Source of the DNA: Nissolia schottii
Taxonomy: Eukaryota > Streptophyta > Magnoliopsida > Fabales > Fabaceae
NCBI GenBank assembly: GCA_003254905.1
Contig: QANU01005318.1
Coordinates: 295,703-359,702 of the forward strand
DNA: 64,000 nucleotides
Reading direction: 5' to 3'
Position numbers and translations under genes: made by a program. The notes beneath the pieces are model-generated. The model was not told the DNA's origin and did not search any database. It was given only the letters and a program-made list of their open reading frames with translations. Shown here one piece after another: positions 36,740 through 49,200 of the stretch (the stretch's first letter is position 1; every line of letters begins with the position of its first letter).

Positions 36740-37960
36740 GTTAACTTGATGGGAATTGATTACCCTCGTCAATTACCATAGGGGGCATGTTTTAAGGAAG
36801 AGGAAAAAATTGTGTAAATAATTGTCAATATTCAATTGCTCTTGCGCTCGGACATTCAAAATAGAGATAGCTACAAAATTTAAGATATAATGTTTTGAAG
36901 GCAGTTTTATTAAACTTGACCTGGCCGACTAGCAAGGAAATGACACACACAACAATTGAATGTATGAATTAATTGAAAAATTCTAAAGGTGGGTTAGAAC
37001 CATGCTTGTGTTTCATTAATTATATATACTATACATTTAATCAAACAAAATTGTATTTTTATATATTTTTTTAATTAAATTTGGTTCAGCCAGTGACCCA
37101 CTAATGGAAATGGAGTGAGTCAACCACCGGGCTGATGTTCATAACTATGACTTTGAATGACTTAATGGATGGGATATGCAACTCAAAATATAGTATCACC
37201 AAATTTGGGTTTGAGAAAATGGCTTCCAATGAAATGAAATGCAAGCCAAACACAATTGTCACTGTAAATATCAATTGTCATTCCAAAACAATTATGTTTG
37301 GGGTGCTGCAAATGTAAACCAAACATGCATTGATTCGACATTTTTATTTTTGTATTGAAGTCAGATAATTATTAATTAACTAACAGTTCTAATCGCCTCT
37401 AACATTTTGAAACAGAATGTGTTGATAAACAAAGTGACTTCTCTGTCTCTCTCAAACATAAACTCACAAGGGAAGTTTTAATGGAATTATATGGACCTGC
37501 TATCCTATCAATTATTCCTTGCTTGTGTTAATCAATTTCTAGTTGTAATTAGTTTTGCATTTAGATATTGGTACTGTCTTAGGGAACGCCTTTGGTATTT
37601 GCTTTCACAAATCCTGTGATCACGGCAAGATTAATTACATGTTCCTTTTGGCCCTTTTCATGTACTAACAAACTTTTGTCTAAGGTATACATTATTTGGA
37701 CTCCATATGACTTAAGGCACCTCAAGGCCAGTTTTTATATCAAAATGTCACCATTCCATTTCAAATATTTGGAAATTTGGCAGTTATATGTGTTATGTTC
37801 TTATATAGTTCCTATACTTCTTACATATAATCTTCACTTTGGTGTGGCTGGTGCTGCACATTCTCCTACTCCTTTTGCAATTTTTCATTAACATAGCAAT
37901 GGAATTTGTTAAACGGTGTCTAATTGTTTCAGGTACACTATCACAATGCTGACCAGTTGG
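36740..37960. other. Intergenic sequence downstream of TSPO
   Basis: Includes the probable TSPO 3' UTR and, at 37090-37150, the second copy of the block seen at 35480-35560. A 99-codon open frame (37592-37891) is hydrophobic but unrecognised and lacks codon-use signs of a gene. Confidence 0.5.
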
Positions 37961-37976
37961 AATCACAATGCAGAGT

Positions 37977-38306
37977 TCATTTCAAAAGGGTTGACTTCAA
38001 TTGCCATTTTTGGCTTTTCTCCAAATTTGAGCTTACCTTCCTCATCCCCATTTGAATTAAATCCCTGGAACAGACACAAATGTTAGTCCAATGAGTATAT
38101 GACAAATGATGCTTGCATAAATGGCAACCTTTTAGTTCTTCTGCCAAAGGCATTTTTACTCCTTCTGGAAGGACTATGATACCATCTTTAAGTAATATAT
38201 CAAAAATTTGATCGGCCTTGGTAATGTCAAAAGAATAAATTTTATTTGGGGAATGGATCGAATTCATCTTTTCTTTTCTCCTATTAGGTCGCAATGCACT
38301 TGTCAA
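37977..38306 (-). pseudogene. Ty3/Gypsy gag-type remnant
   Basis: The frame reads KIYSFDITKADQIFDILLKD and then, after a linker, a degenerate zinc-knuckle-like stretch (CHLCKHH...YTHWTNIC) and DLIQMGM. This order follows a conserved segment of plant Gypsy polyproteins (YSFDVTKCDEIFDLL, then CKYHNFLGHKTSQC, then RDLVQ). Residues of the knuckle have changed, and nothing else of the element adjoins it. Confidence 0.55.
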
Positions 38307-38519
38307 GAGATTTATGATACTATAGTACCACTTCGTAAACCCATTAAAATGAAATTAAACACAAATTTTCCAAACCAAATTCTCGCAAATAAGGTCCCAC
38401 TAGGCATGCCAATTTGTTTTATGGAAATTTTGGTCAATAAATAATTATGGACCGTTCGCCATACTGACACATACGAGTCTTCAAGCCACCAAACTACTTA
38501 GCCTAAGGCCACTAACATA

Positions 38520-38790
38520 GATAATATTGATGCTGCTATCCCACCATCTGAGCCATCACTTACTCCTTATTTTCCTCCTCCACCACATTACTATCCACCA
38601 CCATATCATTATGAATATCCATATCTTCGATACCTTTACCCACCACCACCACCACATTCTTACACACCCCTCCACATACTTACCCACCGCCATCGTATCC
38701 TTACCCGCCCTATATACTTATCCATTATAGGTTGGCACTTCATCTGACCCTTATCTCAGATTGCCATGCTCTGATACTCACCACCATGAA
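38520..38790 (+). pseudogene. Degenerate Pro/Tyr-rich coding remnant
   Basis: A plus-strand frame reads IPPSEPSLTPYFPPPPHYYP and continues with further YPPP and PPYH units before an apparent frameshift near 38655. After it, another frame continues the composition for a short way (YPPPSYPYPPY). Such tails occur in transposon-derived and hydroxyproline-rich plant proteins. I cannot assign the source. Confidence 0.35.
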
Positions 38791-38799
38791 TAACTTTGC

Positions 38800-39230
38800 T
38801 ACCTTTAATTTAATTTGGTTTTTTTACTAGTAACTTTGTTATTTTTAATTTTGTCATTTTAATTTTATGTAATATACTTTTAGCTTATGAATTTTTATTA
38901 TATGCGATTTTATGTTATTCGTGAACATGTCATTTTTTGGCATTGACAAATTTGGTCCTTGCTGAGTTAGGGACCAAATTGGTCTAGGTCCAAATTGGCC
39001 CAACTCCAATTTTAAATGTAAGATTTTTCAATGTTTAAATAGTTATTTTATAGTAGTTCAATATGAACCGTCGCTGTTAAAATCAATGGCTCAGATACAA
39101 GAATCAAGTTACTCTCAAGCTCAACTTGAACTAATAAAGTCAAAACTATCATTTTTATTAATAGTGTAGATAAAAGAGACATTACATATTTTAATTACCA
39201 AAACTTATAACTATTTTTATTTTATTTTTT
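38800..39230. other. Intergenic sequence, no gene seen
   Basis: AT-rich, with a short inverted motif around 38955-38985 (aaatttggtcc / ggaccaaatt). No supported gene. Confidence 0.5.
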
Positions 39231-39236
39231 AATATA

Positions 39237-39559
39237 ATTGTCAAATTTGTAGGCATTTACCGGTTGAAACTTAAAAGTGTAATTTGTTTTGATGATTTTC
39301 TATTTAAAACGCCAAATTCATAGGCAATTTAAAATTTAAATTGGTTCTTTCTTTAACACTTTAACTAGTAAAATGTTAATAAAGTTGATGATTTTAAATA
39401 AAAAATGTTAAGTGAGTTGGACATAAAATGCATTGGCGAATTTAACCAAAATCGTTAACCAAGTTAAACTTTAAATTACCTATAAATTTGACCTTTCAAA
39501 TGAAAAATCGTCAAAATAAATTACACTTTCAACCTATAAATGCCTACAAATTTGACAAT
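39237..39559. mobile_element. Foldback MITE upstream of PRMT4
   Basis: Begins ATTGTCAAATTTGTAGGC and ends with its exact reverse complement. The two arms, each about 105 bp (39237-39345 and 39450-39559), align with mismatches along their full length, leaving a spacer of about 105 bp. It is a classical foldback or MITE structure. It lies about 0.4-0.7 kb upstream of the likely PRMT4 transcription start. Confidence 0.75.
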
Positions 39560-39965
39560 CTGGTGAGTTTTACGGGAACTCGTCCCACGGCTGTCAGACT
39601 GTTAAAAAAAAAGTAATTTTATAATATATTATGAATTGCAGTAAAAACTCGTTAAATTGGAGAGGTGAAAACATGGAAACTCACTTTAATTAAGTGGGGT
39701 CCATAAGAATCCAAAAGGAGCGCACACGTCACCACCGTATATGTGACGAAAATTCTGATCCCTCGCAAAACACCACCCCAGATACTACCACCATTTTCCT
39801 TTGACTATGACACAACAGAAAGCTAACACCACCACACACTACATTACACACTACTCGCTAAAACAAACAAACTCCTCCCTCCAACACAACACAAAACCCA
39901 ACCAAACCACGAAGCTATGAAAGCACCGCACTATAAAACCCCCCAAAAGTCCTTGATTAAATAAA

Positions 39966-39990
39966 TCTCTCTCTCTCTCTCTCTCTCTCC
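39966..39990 (+). promoter_or_regulatory. CT-repeat near the PRMT4 start site
   Basis: A (CT)12-like run 280 bp before the PRMT4 ATG. Pyrimidine patches of this sort are usual near plant transcription starts and in 5' leaders. The start site itself is not determinable here. Confidence 0.4.
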
Positions 39991-40184
39991 ACTCTATCTT
40001 TGGCGGCTCTCAACTTTTTTTTTCCAAACCCCAAACCCTAGTTCCATAAATTCTGCCTTTTTTTTTCCTTATACTTTTCCCTAAATTGTTATTTATACGG
40101 ACACTAAATTTCATATCTATCTATATAATTCTATTTAATCAAATACACACACATATATATACACGCACACGTATCTTTTTTCTT

Positions 40185-40202
40185 ATGATAAATCTTCCGT
40201 GA
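40185..40202 (+). promoter_or_regulatory. Minimal uORF in the PRMT4 leader
   Basis: An ATG followed by four codons and TGA (MINLP), 69 nt upstream of the main ATG, if transcription begins upstream of it as the CT-rich leader suggests. Its effect on translation is unknown. Confidence 0.4.
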
Positions 40203-40270
40203 GAAAAAAAATTAATAGAACCAGAAACAGAGCATTGTTGTTGTGGGTTTTGGATTGAAGAGGTTCAGCA

Positions 40271-43200
40271 ATGGAGGTGTCGGTGGTGCAGAAGGGGAAA
40301 CACCGTGAGTTCGATTTGGCATCAGTGTCTGAGCTATGTTATTCGCCTCCTTCTTCTGATGCGTCGCCGGGGATAGCGCGCTTCGCCGGCGGTGAGGGTT
40401 CCTCGCCGGAGCTCCAAATCCGGCATGAGTCTGACCAGATTGCTCTCAATGTAGATCTCCGAGCTGCTCAGGTTTGCTTCTATTTCATTTTTATTTTTAT
40501 TTTTAGCATCTGTTTGTTTAGTTATTAATAAGGGCATAACAAAAGGGACCGAATGTAATACTAGTGGTAAAAAAATTGGTCATTTTAGCTAGGATAATGT
40601 GTTTTAGGGCAACACTACAGTGTTAAATTTTGGATTTTCTTAGGTTCTTCGTTTTATTGTTGTCCTTTTTCTTTTAGTTTTGGTCTCCCACTGTCGAGTT
40701 TTTAAATTTATCGGTTTGGTTAATGATGCAGTATGCAGTAAATGGTGTATTGATATGGCTATTTTTTTATGATTATATGTTTAAAAAAATTGATTTTGCG
40801 TTTTATGGTTTGCAGCTATTTAGGTTAGCTCCTATTCAATCGGTATGCATGGTAGAAGGGTCTGATGCTGGCAAACAGGTACAAATGCATCATTTTGTAT
40901 CACTACCTAAACTATTGTAGTTTCATTTGGTTGGCAAGTTATAAAACCTGTGGATTTTATTTTATTTTAATTTTTAATTTTTGAAGATTTGAATTTCGGA
41001 AAGAGTTGATACTGTGGTCCTCTGGCATCTATGTAGTTTTCTGTCTTATGTTTATTTGTTTGATTTACCATTCTTTATGCTCTTGTGAGGTTTGCATATG
41101 TACTGCCAAAACGTTATGCCTTTTAACTGTGCTATTTTTGAACCAGACGTCGTATTCCAGGGGAGTCGCTATTCAGTTTAGAAATGAGGAAGATAGTGAG
41201 GCCTTCCATTGTGTATACCAACAATGGAAGAAGGAATTCAATGTTCAAGGTGCTTCTTTGGAAATTTGTGTAACCCGTGTTTTAGAATGGCTTTTGGCAA
41301 GCTGTATTGATTTTGATTGCATGAAACATAGGATGAAGGGGTGCAGCAACTGCTCTTTAAGATACTATTTTTTATTTTAAAAAATATGATGTACTTCTAC
41401 ATATTTTTTTTTTAGATTATGTGGAAGTTTAAGTGGATTTTATTCTTTCATATTCGTTGGTCAAATTTTGTTGTATGATTTTGGCAAGCTAATAAGAACA
41501 TTTGTAATGCATGTTGATACTGGTGAAACCTTGATTAACAGATTTCTATCAGTAAATAGGCGAACCTAGGATATTTTATAATTGTTGTGTCCTGTGACCT
41601 GCTTCTGTTTTTATCCTTGTTTTCCCCTCCTCGTTGTGTAGCAAGCACTTCTATTGGTGTTTGGTGACAGGCTCTGCTGTTAAATAATTTTTACTGGTTA
41701 AAGTTTGTCATTCTTAGCATTGATCATGATTATACTTCATTAAATGATTTTTACTGTTCCGTGTTAGTTATACTTCTTAGGGTTTATTTTGCTTGCTCCC
41801 ACAGTTTCTTTGCACTGCATGCTTTATTATCTTTCATTATTTATTGGTTCTTGACATTTGTTTAATTACATGTTTGATTGTTTCAATCCAGGAGGAAACT
41901 TACCAAATGGAACTAATCTAATAACTTCTAAAAGCAAATTTGATGAGAAGATCGAGTCATCTTCCGCAAAAATGTATTTTCATTATTATGGACAACTTCT
42001 GCATCAGCAAAACATGTTGCAGGACTATGTGCGGACAGGTTATATCTAATTGTATTCTAGTGGAATTTTATTTTGATATATATATATATATATATATATT
42101 ATTATATTATACTTGTATACTTACACAGTGAATTCATTGTTCATCTTGTTTTAGGGACCTACTATGCTGCAGTTATTGAGAACCGTGCTGATTTCACAGG
42201 TCGTGTAGTAGTTGATGTTGGTGCCGGAAGTGGTATTTTATCATTATTTGCTGCTCAGGTAGCCCAACACCTTAGTTTGCTAAATCTATTCGTAGCATGT
42301 GCTTAGTGTCATTGCTTCATTAAATGAACTCCCAGTGTCTCCCATGCCTTTTCCTTCCAAGACTTTGTACTGAGTCCTTGTCATTCTGTGATTCCTTTGT
42401 AGGCTGGTGCAAAACATGTTTATGCTGTGGAAGCATCGGAAATGGCAGAATATGCACAAAAGCTTATAGCTGGGAACCCAATACTGGGTCAACGAATTAC
42501 AGTGAGATATTTTTCTTGGTTGTCTGCTATAATCATTGTTCATTTATCATTACTCTTTAGTTATGTGGTCATTCAGGGCAATATGTCATGTAACATTCGT
42601 ATTATATATATGTAGGTTATTAAAGGCAAAGTTGAGGATGTTGAATTGCCAGAGAAAGCAGATATTCTGATCTCTGAGCCCATGGGTAAGCTCATATTCT
42701 ACTTGCTTCAATCAATCTGGAGAGATGAATTATGTTACATTTTTCTCAATAGATTTTTCTGTTGCTCCATGTTGTAGATGGAAATTGTGTCATACAAATT
42801 TGTAAATGGGAATTTGCGGAAGTTAATTTAAACAACTTTATTGGCTATTTATAAGTCAGAAATTTCTCTGTTGTTGTGCAGGCACTTTGTTAGTTAATGA
42901 AAGAATGCTGGAGTCTTATGTCATCGCAAGAGATAGGTTTCTCACACCTAATGGGAAAATGTTTCCTTCAGTGGGAAGGTATATTTGAACATTGAAGCAT
43001 GTTTTCTGCCTGTATTGTGTTTTTGTTGCATATGATACTACTAAGTATTATTATTATTATTATATGTTTCTACAGGGGTAAGGAGGATAGTTATCTTCCG
43101 TTACAAAATGGCATTCTTCCATTCAAATTGATTACCCTCCCCCCACCTTTCCTGAGTTTTTTTTTGGTTGTCAAGTTAGCAACTATTGCCAATGGTTGCA

Positions 43201-46200
43201 ATTATTGCCATGTCAGTGGCAGTTCACAATAATATGCAATCAAACTGTGTTTGACAAATGTCATCTATCTATACACCTTCATTTTTCTTTTTAATTTCTT
43301 GTATAGGTGTGTACATAAATGTTGCATTTTTTTTAATATGCTTTTATCTGTGCTACATTTTTTTTTATGCAAAAGTATACATGAAAAAGAAATTTTTGTG
43401 TAGGTCATAGATGCTACATTTTTTTAATATGTATTTGAAAAATTCAAGAGTTAGATGCTTATTGTATATGCTACATTCTTCTTTTGGGTTATAAATGCTA
43501 CATTATTTAGTCTGTAATGGTTAATATTTTATAGTTTGCAGTTTTCCTCCCTACTGCTTGTAAATTATCTAAGTATTTATCTCAATCTAACCTTGAATTC
43601 ATTACTGTTACAGGATTCACATGGCACCTTTCAGTGACGAATATTTGTTTATTGAAATTGCCAATAAGGTGCGTAATATGTGTCTTTGCTTTCACACTCA
43701 CAAATACATATTTATTTCATTGTACTTAACCGATGTATTTCAATATGTACTACACACATATGTCAATGAAGTATGAGATTTTGAAAGCTATACGTCTTTG
43801 CATGTGCCTATTGAAAAAGAAGATAATTGATAGGAGAACTCACCCTTGTGTTTTGAATGTTCTTTTGTCAATGTCTTTCTCTAGTATTGAGTGAGAAGAG
43901 AAAAGAGAAGAACAAGTGAAACAACTGTGGCAGAATTGCTTGCTTGCTTGGTATACATACCCAGGAGCACTATATATACTAATTTGATAATAAATACATC
44001 ACATATTTTCAAGAACAAGTAATTAATGACTAGCTATTTCCTATGAGTCTAATGTTTCCAATACCACACATATTAATCACATGGCAAAACACATCAGTCA
44101 CATGCTTCATTTCTAACCCACCCTCTCAAGCAAAAGTTTACTGACCTTTATACTTGTACGAACAAGCCCTTAAGAATATGAGAAAATATAGAATTAACTT
44201 CATAAAACACAGCTGGGTGGAAGTCAATGATGATGAGCCAGAGAAAGGTCGAAGATGAGCCCACAGGGGTTGCTGGCTAAAGAAACGTTGTTGGGAATAA
44301 ATAAATGGCATATTTTCAAAAGAATTAACTAATGACTAGCTATTTCCTAAGAGTCTAATGTTTCTAATATCACACATTAATGACTTGCTGGAACACATTA
44401 GTCGCATGTGTCATGTCTAACATCTAGATTCACTCAATTTTTTTCTCAAATTATTGATCTTCACTGTTATATTTTTCTATCTTTCCAGGCCCTGTTTTGG
44501 CAGCAGCAAAACTATTTTGGTGTTGATTTGACGCCCTTACATGGGACTGCGTTTCAAGGATACTTTTCTCAGGTATCATACTAGCTTGGTTTCACATGGT
44601 AGGCTTGAGAATTATACCCCATATACTTTTCTATTGGTCTATAAGCAGCTACGGTAGAGCTTCCATGAATAATAATATATTCTGAAGTCATTGTCCCCTC
44701 TAGTTATAATACTCTTACTTTTTTTCCCTTTTTCTGTTCCTCATCTCATGTTGATTGTGTTCTTGTTGCATATTTTGTGTGCTTGTGTACCCTATTATTT
44801 CCTAATTAGCTATTTTCGATTGTGAGAAAACAACTTTTGGTGGTTGTTAGCTTCATGGTATTATGTTCATTTTTAATTCGAAAAATGTTTGGGAGACCTA
44901 ACGTATCAGCCTACAAATCAACATACCTACTCTTATGAATGACACTTAGCATTTTTTTTCCCTATTTTGTCCCTAGAAATGCCAAGTGTCATTCATAGGA
45001 GTGTTTAGATTTTTTTATTCCATCCTGTACAGTAAAGTGCTGGTCTCAGTGAAGGTGAACACTGGCTTGTGAAAGAAAGGTAGAAATTAATTTATGATAG
45101 TTGATGGTGCCTTACATCATGACTTGGCATCTTCGTTCCTGAGTATAGTTTTATAGTTCTTTTGAACTGATCTATTTAGTTTTTGGAATTCTTTCAAACA
45201 GTTCGATGGACAAAACAGAAATTGGGAGTGATATAAAGACATCTTTAACCATTATTAATTGTTTTTTGCTTCTAGAGATTGCTTCTGAGTGTGTGCCATC
45301 TTGATATTTCCTTTTGATCGCTGCTGCAGTAAACTTGGACTGTTGTACTTACCAAAATTAATGATTTGGTGGCCAAATTTGTGATTTGTTCTTTCCATTT
45401 CTCTGTTTTGCTCTTCTCCATACAGCCTGTAGTGGATGCTTTTGATCCAAGGTTGTTAATAGCTCCTCCAATGTTCCATGTGATAGACTTTAACAAAATA
45501 AAGGTAAGTTTAAATATTTTTTTTTTGGTAGATGTTCATTTTATTTTCTGGGACTTTCTTTTGTTTTATTTTCCTGAGATCCTATTGGTTGTCAAATTCC
45601 AATTTTTTTTTTTCATGAAACAAGCTGATCCATTTCAATATAATTTTCATCCTAGTATTCCACCAAACAGATTTCTTATAATGAAACAAATTTGCATCCT
45701 GAAAGCTCTTCTTACAGATATGTCATATGGTACTTTGCATTCTTGAGTTTTCCTTTTGAATATTAAAATTTTAAAACTTTATTAGCAGACGTATTTTTGA
45801 AGTTGTGCATTAGTTTTTTTTGCAACCGGTCTCCTGCTGTTTAGGAACTTATTGTATTTATTTTGTGGTGATATACTCATAGTTATCGATCGTGGATAGT
45901 GGCGTGGAGCAGCCGAGCCGAAAAAATGCTATAGCGAGATAGTGGGAGTGGGGTGACCGCTATTTGAATTAATATATATAATAATGTGCAATTTATATAC
46001 CATACATATGAATGTTTGTTAATAACTCAAAGTCAATATCATAATTCATATACCAAATAAAACTTGCTTGAACCATCAATCTAACGTTGTAATGGATAAA
46101 AAAGTCACTAAAATAGATAATATAGCATCCTAATTCAAAGTCTAAGTTTCTAGAGGCTAACAAAAAACAAATATTCAAGGCCATCACTCCCTAATTCTAA

Positions 46201-49200
46201 TTCTTAATATCTAGAGACAAACAAAAAACAAATATTCAAGTTCATTACCCCCTAATTCAAATTTGAAGTCACTAAAGACTAACAAAAAACCAATATTCCA
46301 CTTCATCACTCATCATTATCATTATCATTCTCTTCATCAGTGTCTTCATTGTCAAATCTAAAGAACTCCTCTCTTGGACTATCATCTTCGGATGATGTCT
46401 CCTCATTAGATTCTTTTTCTTGAAATTTTTCTTGAGCAATAATCTCCTTCCCTTTCCTTGAAGTAAGCCTAGTGATTCTTAGAGGCTCATTGGCCCCAAC
46501 CCCATGAGAAACATCTCCCCAAGTCAAGTTATCATCACCATATACCAACTCATCTTCATCATCTATGGACATTGCACCCATTTTTCCCACAAACCACTCA
46601 CTACTATCATCAATGTCATTTAAGAGAATGGGATCACTAGCATCTCAAGCGTCAAAGCGTTCTTTAAGAGTTTGATTGTACTTGACAAAAACCAAGTCTT
46701 GCAACCTTTGATGCTCAAGCTTGCTCCTTTTTATGGAATGAACCTATCATATTCATATCATAGATCAAACAAACTTGTTAGTTTTAAAACCACTAAATGG
46801 AAGTATGACTATCTAATTGACACTTGACATTTGCTTACATGCTCAAAAGTGCTCCCATTGCACTCACATCTCGTTGAACTACAGGTTAGGCTCAACACTT
46901 TGATTGCAAATTGTTGCAAGTTAGGAGCAGATGCTCCATACTTCCTCCATCATTCAGCTATGATGCAATAATCAACTAATTAACATTATAAAAAGCACAA
47001 GGGAACCAAATTTATATACATGGTTACAAGTTTATTAATTCTTACCCGGAGCCACCTTGTCCCTTTGCGACATAGCCAATCTTCCTCCAAATATGCCACT
47101 AGTCCTTGTATACAAATCTATCTCATTATTCACATTTTGGGCCTTCACCAAGTCTGGAATCAACCTATCAATGGTCTTGTAAAGCCCATCCATTACTTCA
47201 TGATCACTCTCAATTCTTAGTGAATTTGGATAGTAAAACTCGGGGTTAAGAAAATAGTTAGCTGCATGCAATGGATGATGAGGTTGACATTCCCATCTTT
47301 TATCAATGATATCAAAAATGTCATTGTACTTGGCCACATTATTCTTGAAAGACCTTTGGATAGCTTCCTTAGCCCTATCCATCGCTTCATAGATGTGTCC
47401 CATTGTAGGCTTTTTCTCATTATCCACAAGCCTAACCACATGGACAAGAGGCGCCCCATAGCCTTAATGGGGTAGTCTACATCATTCCAAAATGATGAGC
47501 TAAGATCTGTATCCGTTGCTCTCTTCCCCTTAGCTTCCTTCGTTGTCTTGGAGTTTGACAACTCATTTGAAGTAAACATCCTCCGAAGGCCGTTCTTTAC
47601 TTTCTTTAACCTTTGCAATGTGAGGAATGTTGTAGCAAACCTTGTCACTCCATGCTTTACCAACCCCATCTTGTTGGTAAATTTCCTCGTTGTGTTCAAC
47701 GCCAATGAGTGGTTGTAGATGAAGCCTACAAGGGAAATGCCCTCTTAATCTGAGCAATCTTTCCAATATCTTCTAGTATTAAATCCACACAATGTGCGGC
47801 ACACGAGTCCAAAAAAGATTCCTCCTATGTACTTGAAGCATTTTACTTATGAATGAGTTAAATTGAATAAAATTAGATGAGTCACATAAGTAGCTAATAA
47901 TTAAAGGAGATAATAGGATGAATGAGGTTTCTTACCTGCCAACACATAATTGCTCCCATTGTCGGTCACCACTTGGATGACGTTTTCTTCTCCAATCTCC
48001 TCCACAAACTTATCTAACAACTCAAACACTTTCATCCCCGTCTTCATATATAAAGAAGCATCAACACTTTTCAACATTGTTCCAGATGGACAATTCACCA
48101 TGAAGTTAATCAATGTTCCATTCTTCTGATCCGTCCAACCATCGGACAAAATGGAGCATCCATACCTCTTCTTTTCTTCCACATGGCCCTTCAACATCTC
48201 CTTTGTATGCTCTAACTTCTTATCAAGGAGTGGAACTCTTATTTCATGGTAGGTCGGACCCTTAAGATTTGGATCATAATTTCCCACCGCTTCAAGCATC
48301 AATTTGAAGCTTTTTGACCTAACCACATTGAATGCTATCCCATTCATATAAAAAAATCGAGCTATATATTGAATAGTTCTAGCCCTTCTTTATCGCATAC
48401 ATCCCTAATGCATGTTTGTCGGTGAGCTTTTCCCAATTTAATGGTAGCTTCATGGTCCTTAAGAAACATCAAATCCAATGGACCTTTGACACTTTTTGTC
48501 GGCCTTAGGACAGTTGAAGGAACAGAACCTGCTGCTGGTCTTTTCCCGCTCTTAAGATGAAGGATTTCCACCAAATCCTGTTGTTCATCCTCGTCTTCTC
48601 CTATCTCACCATAGGCTGCTTCTTTTTCAGCATTCTTCTTATCAAAAGCATTGTTGAGTTCTTTCTTAACATCATCAGGGACTTTTGGACAAGCACCAAC
48701 ATCTCCTCTCACACCCATTTGGTGTCTCTTGGATCTTGTTATCCCACCATTTGTCACTTTTCCACAAAAATCAAAAGTGACACTCTTTCTAATATTTATG
48801 TCCTTTAAGCTATTATACTTCCATGCTATGTCAATGTTGTCTCCCGTTGGCTTCACCAAGCCACAAGAAGAGGTAGCAACAGACCCACTAGTACTATCCG
48901 CATGAGATGATGGTGTTGTCGTAGGTATTTAGTCTAAAATAGAATGGAATAACAATTAAAAAAAAGATAAAACAGAAATAGAGGGGGGAAAAACAGAGTG
49001 CTGAAAATAATATTGAAGGATTTAGAGTGCTGGAAATAGAAGGAAAAACAGAGCATTGAACAGGACATTGAACAAAACAGAACATTGAATTGAAAATAAA
49101 AAGAGGGTTTAGGGTTTCAAAAAACAGAACATTGAACAAAACACACATAGAAACAAATAAAATTCATTAAGAAAGAAGAAGCGAACAAAGAAAGATGTGA

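Noticed and set aside
38520..38790. A functional proline-rich cell-wall protein
   Set aside because: No signal peptide or start in frame, and the frame breaks midway.
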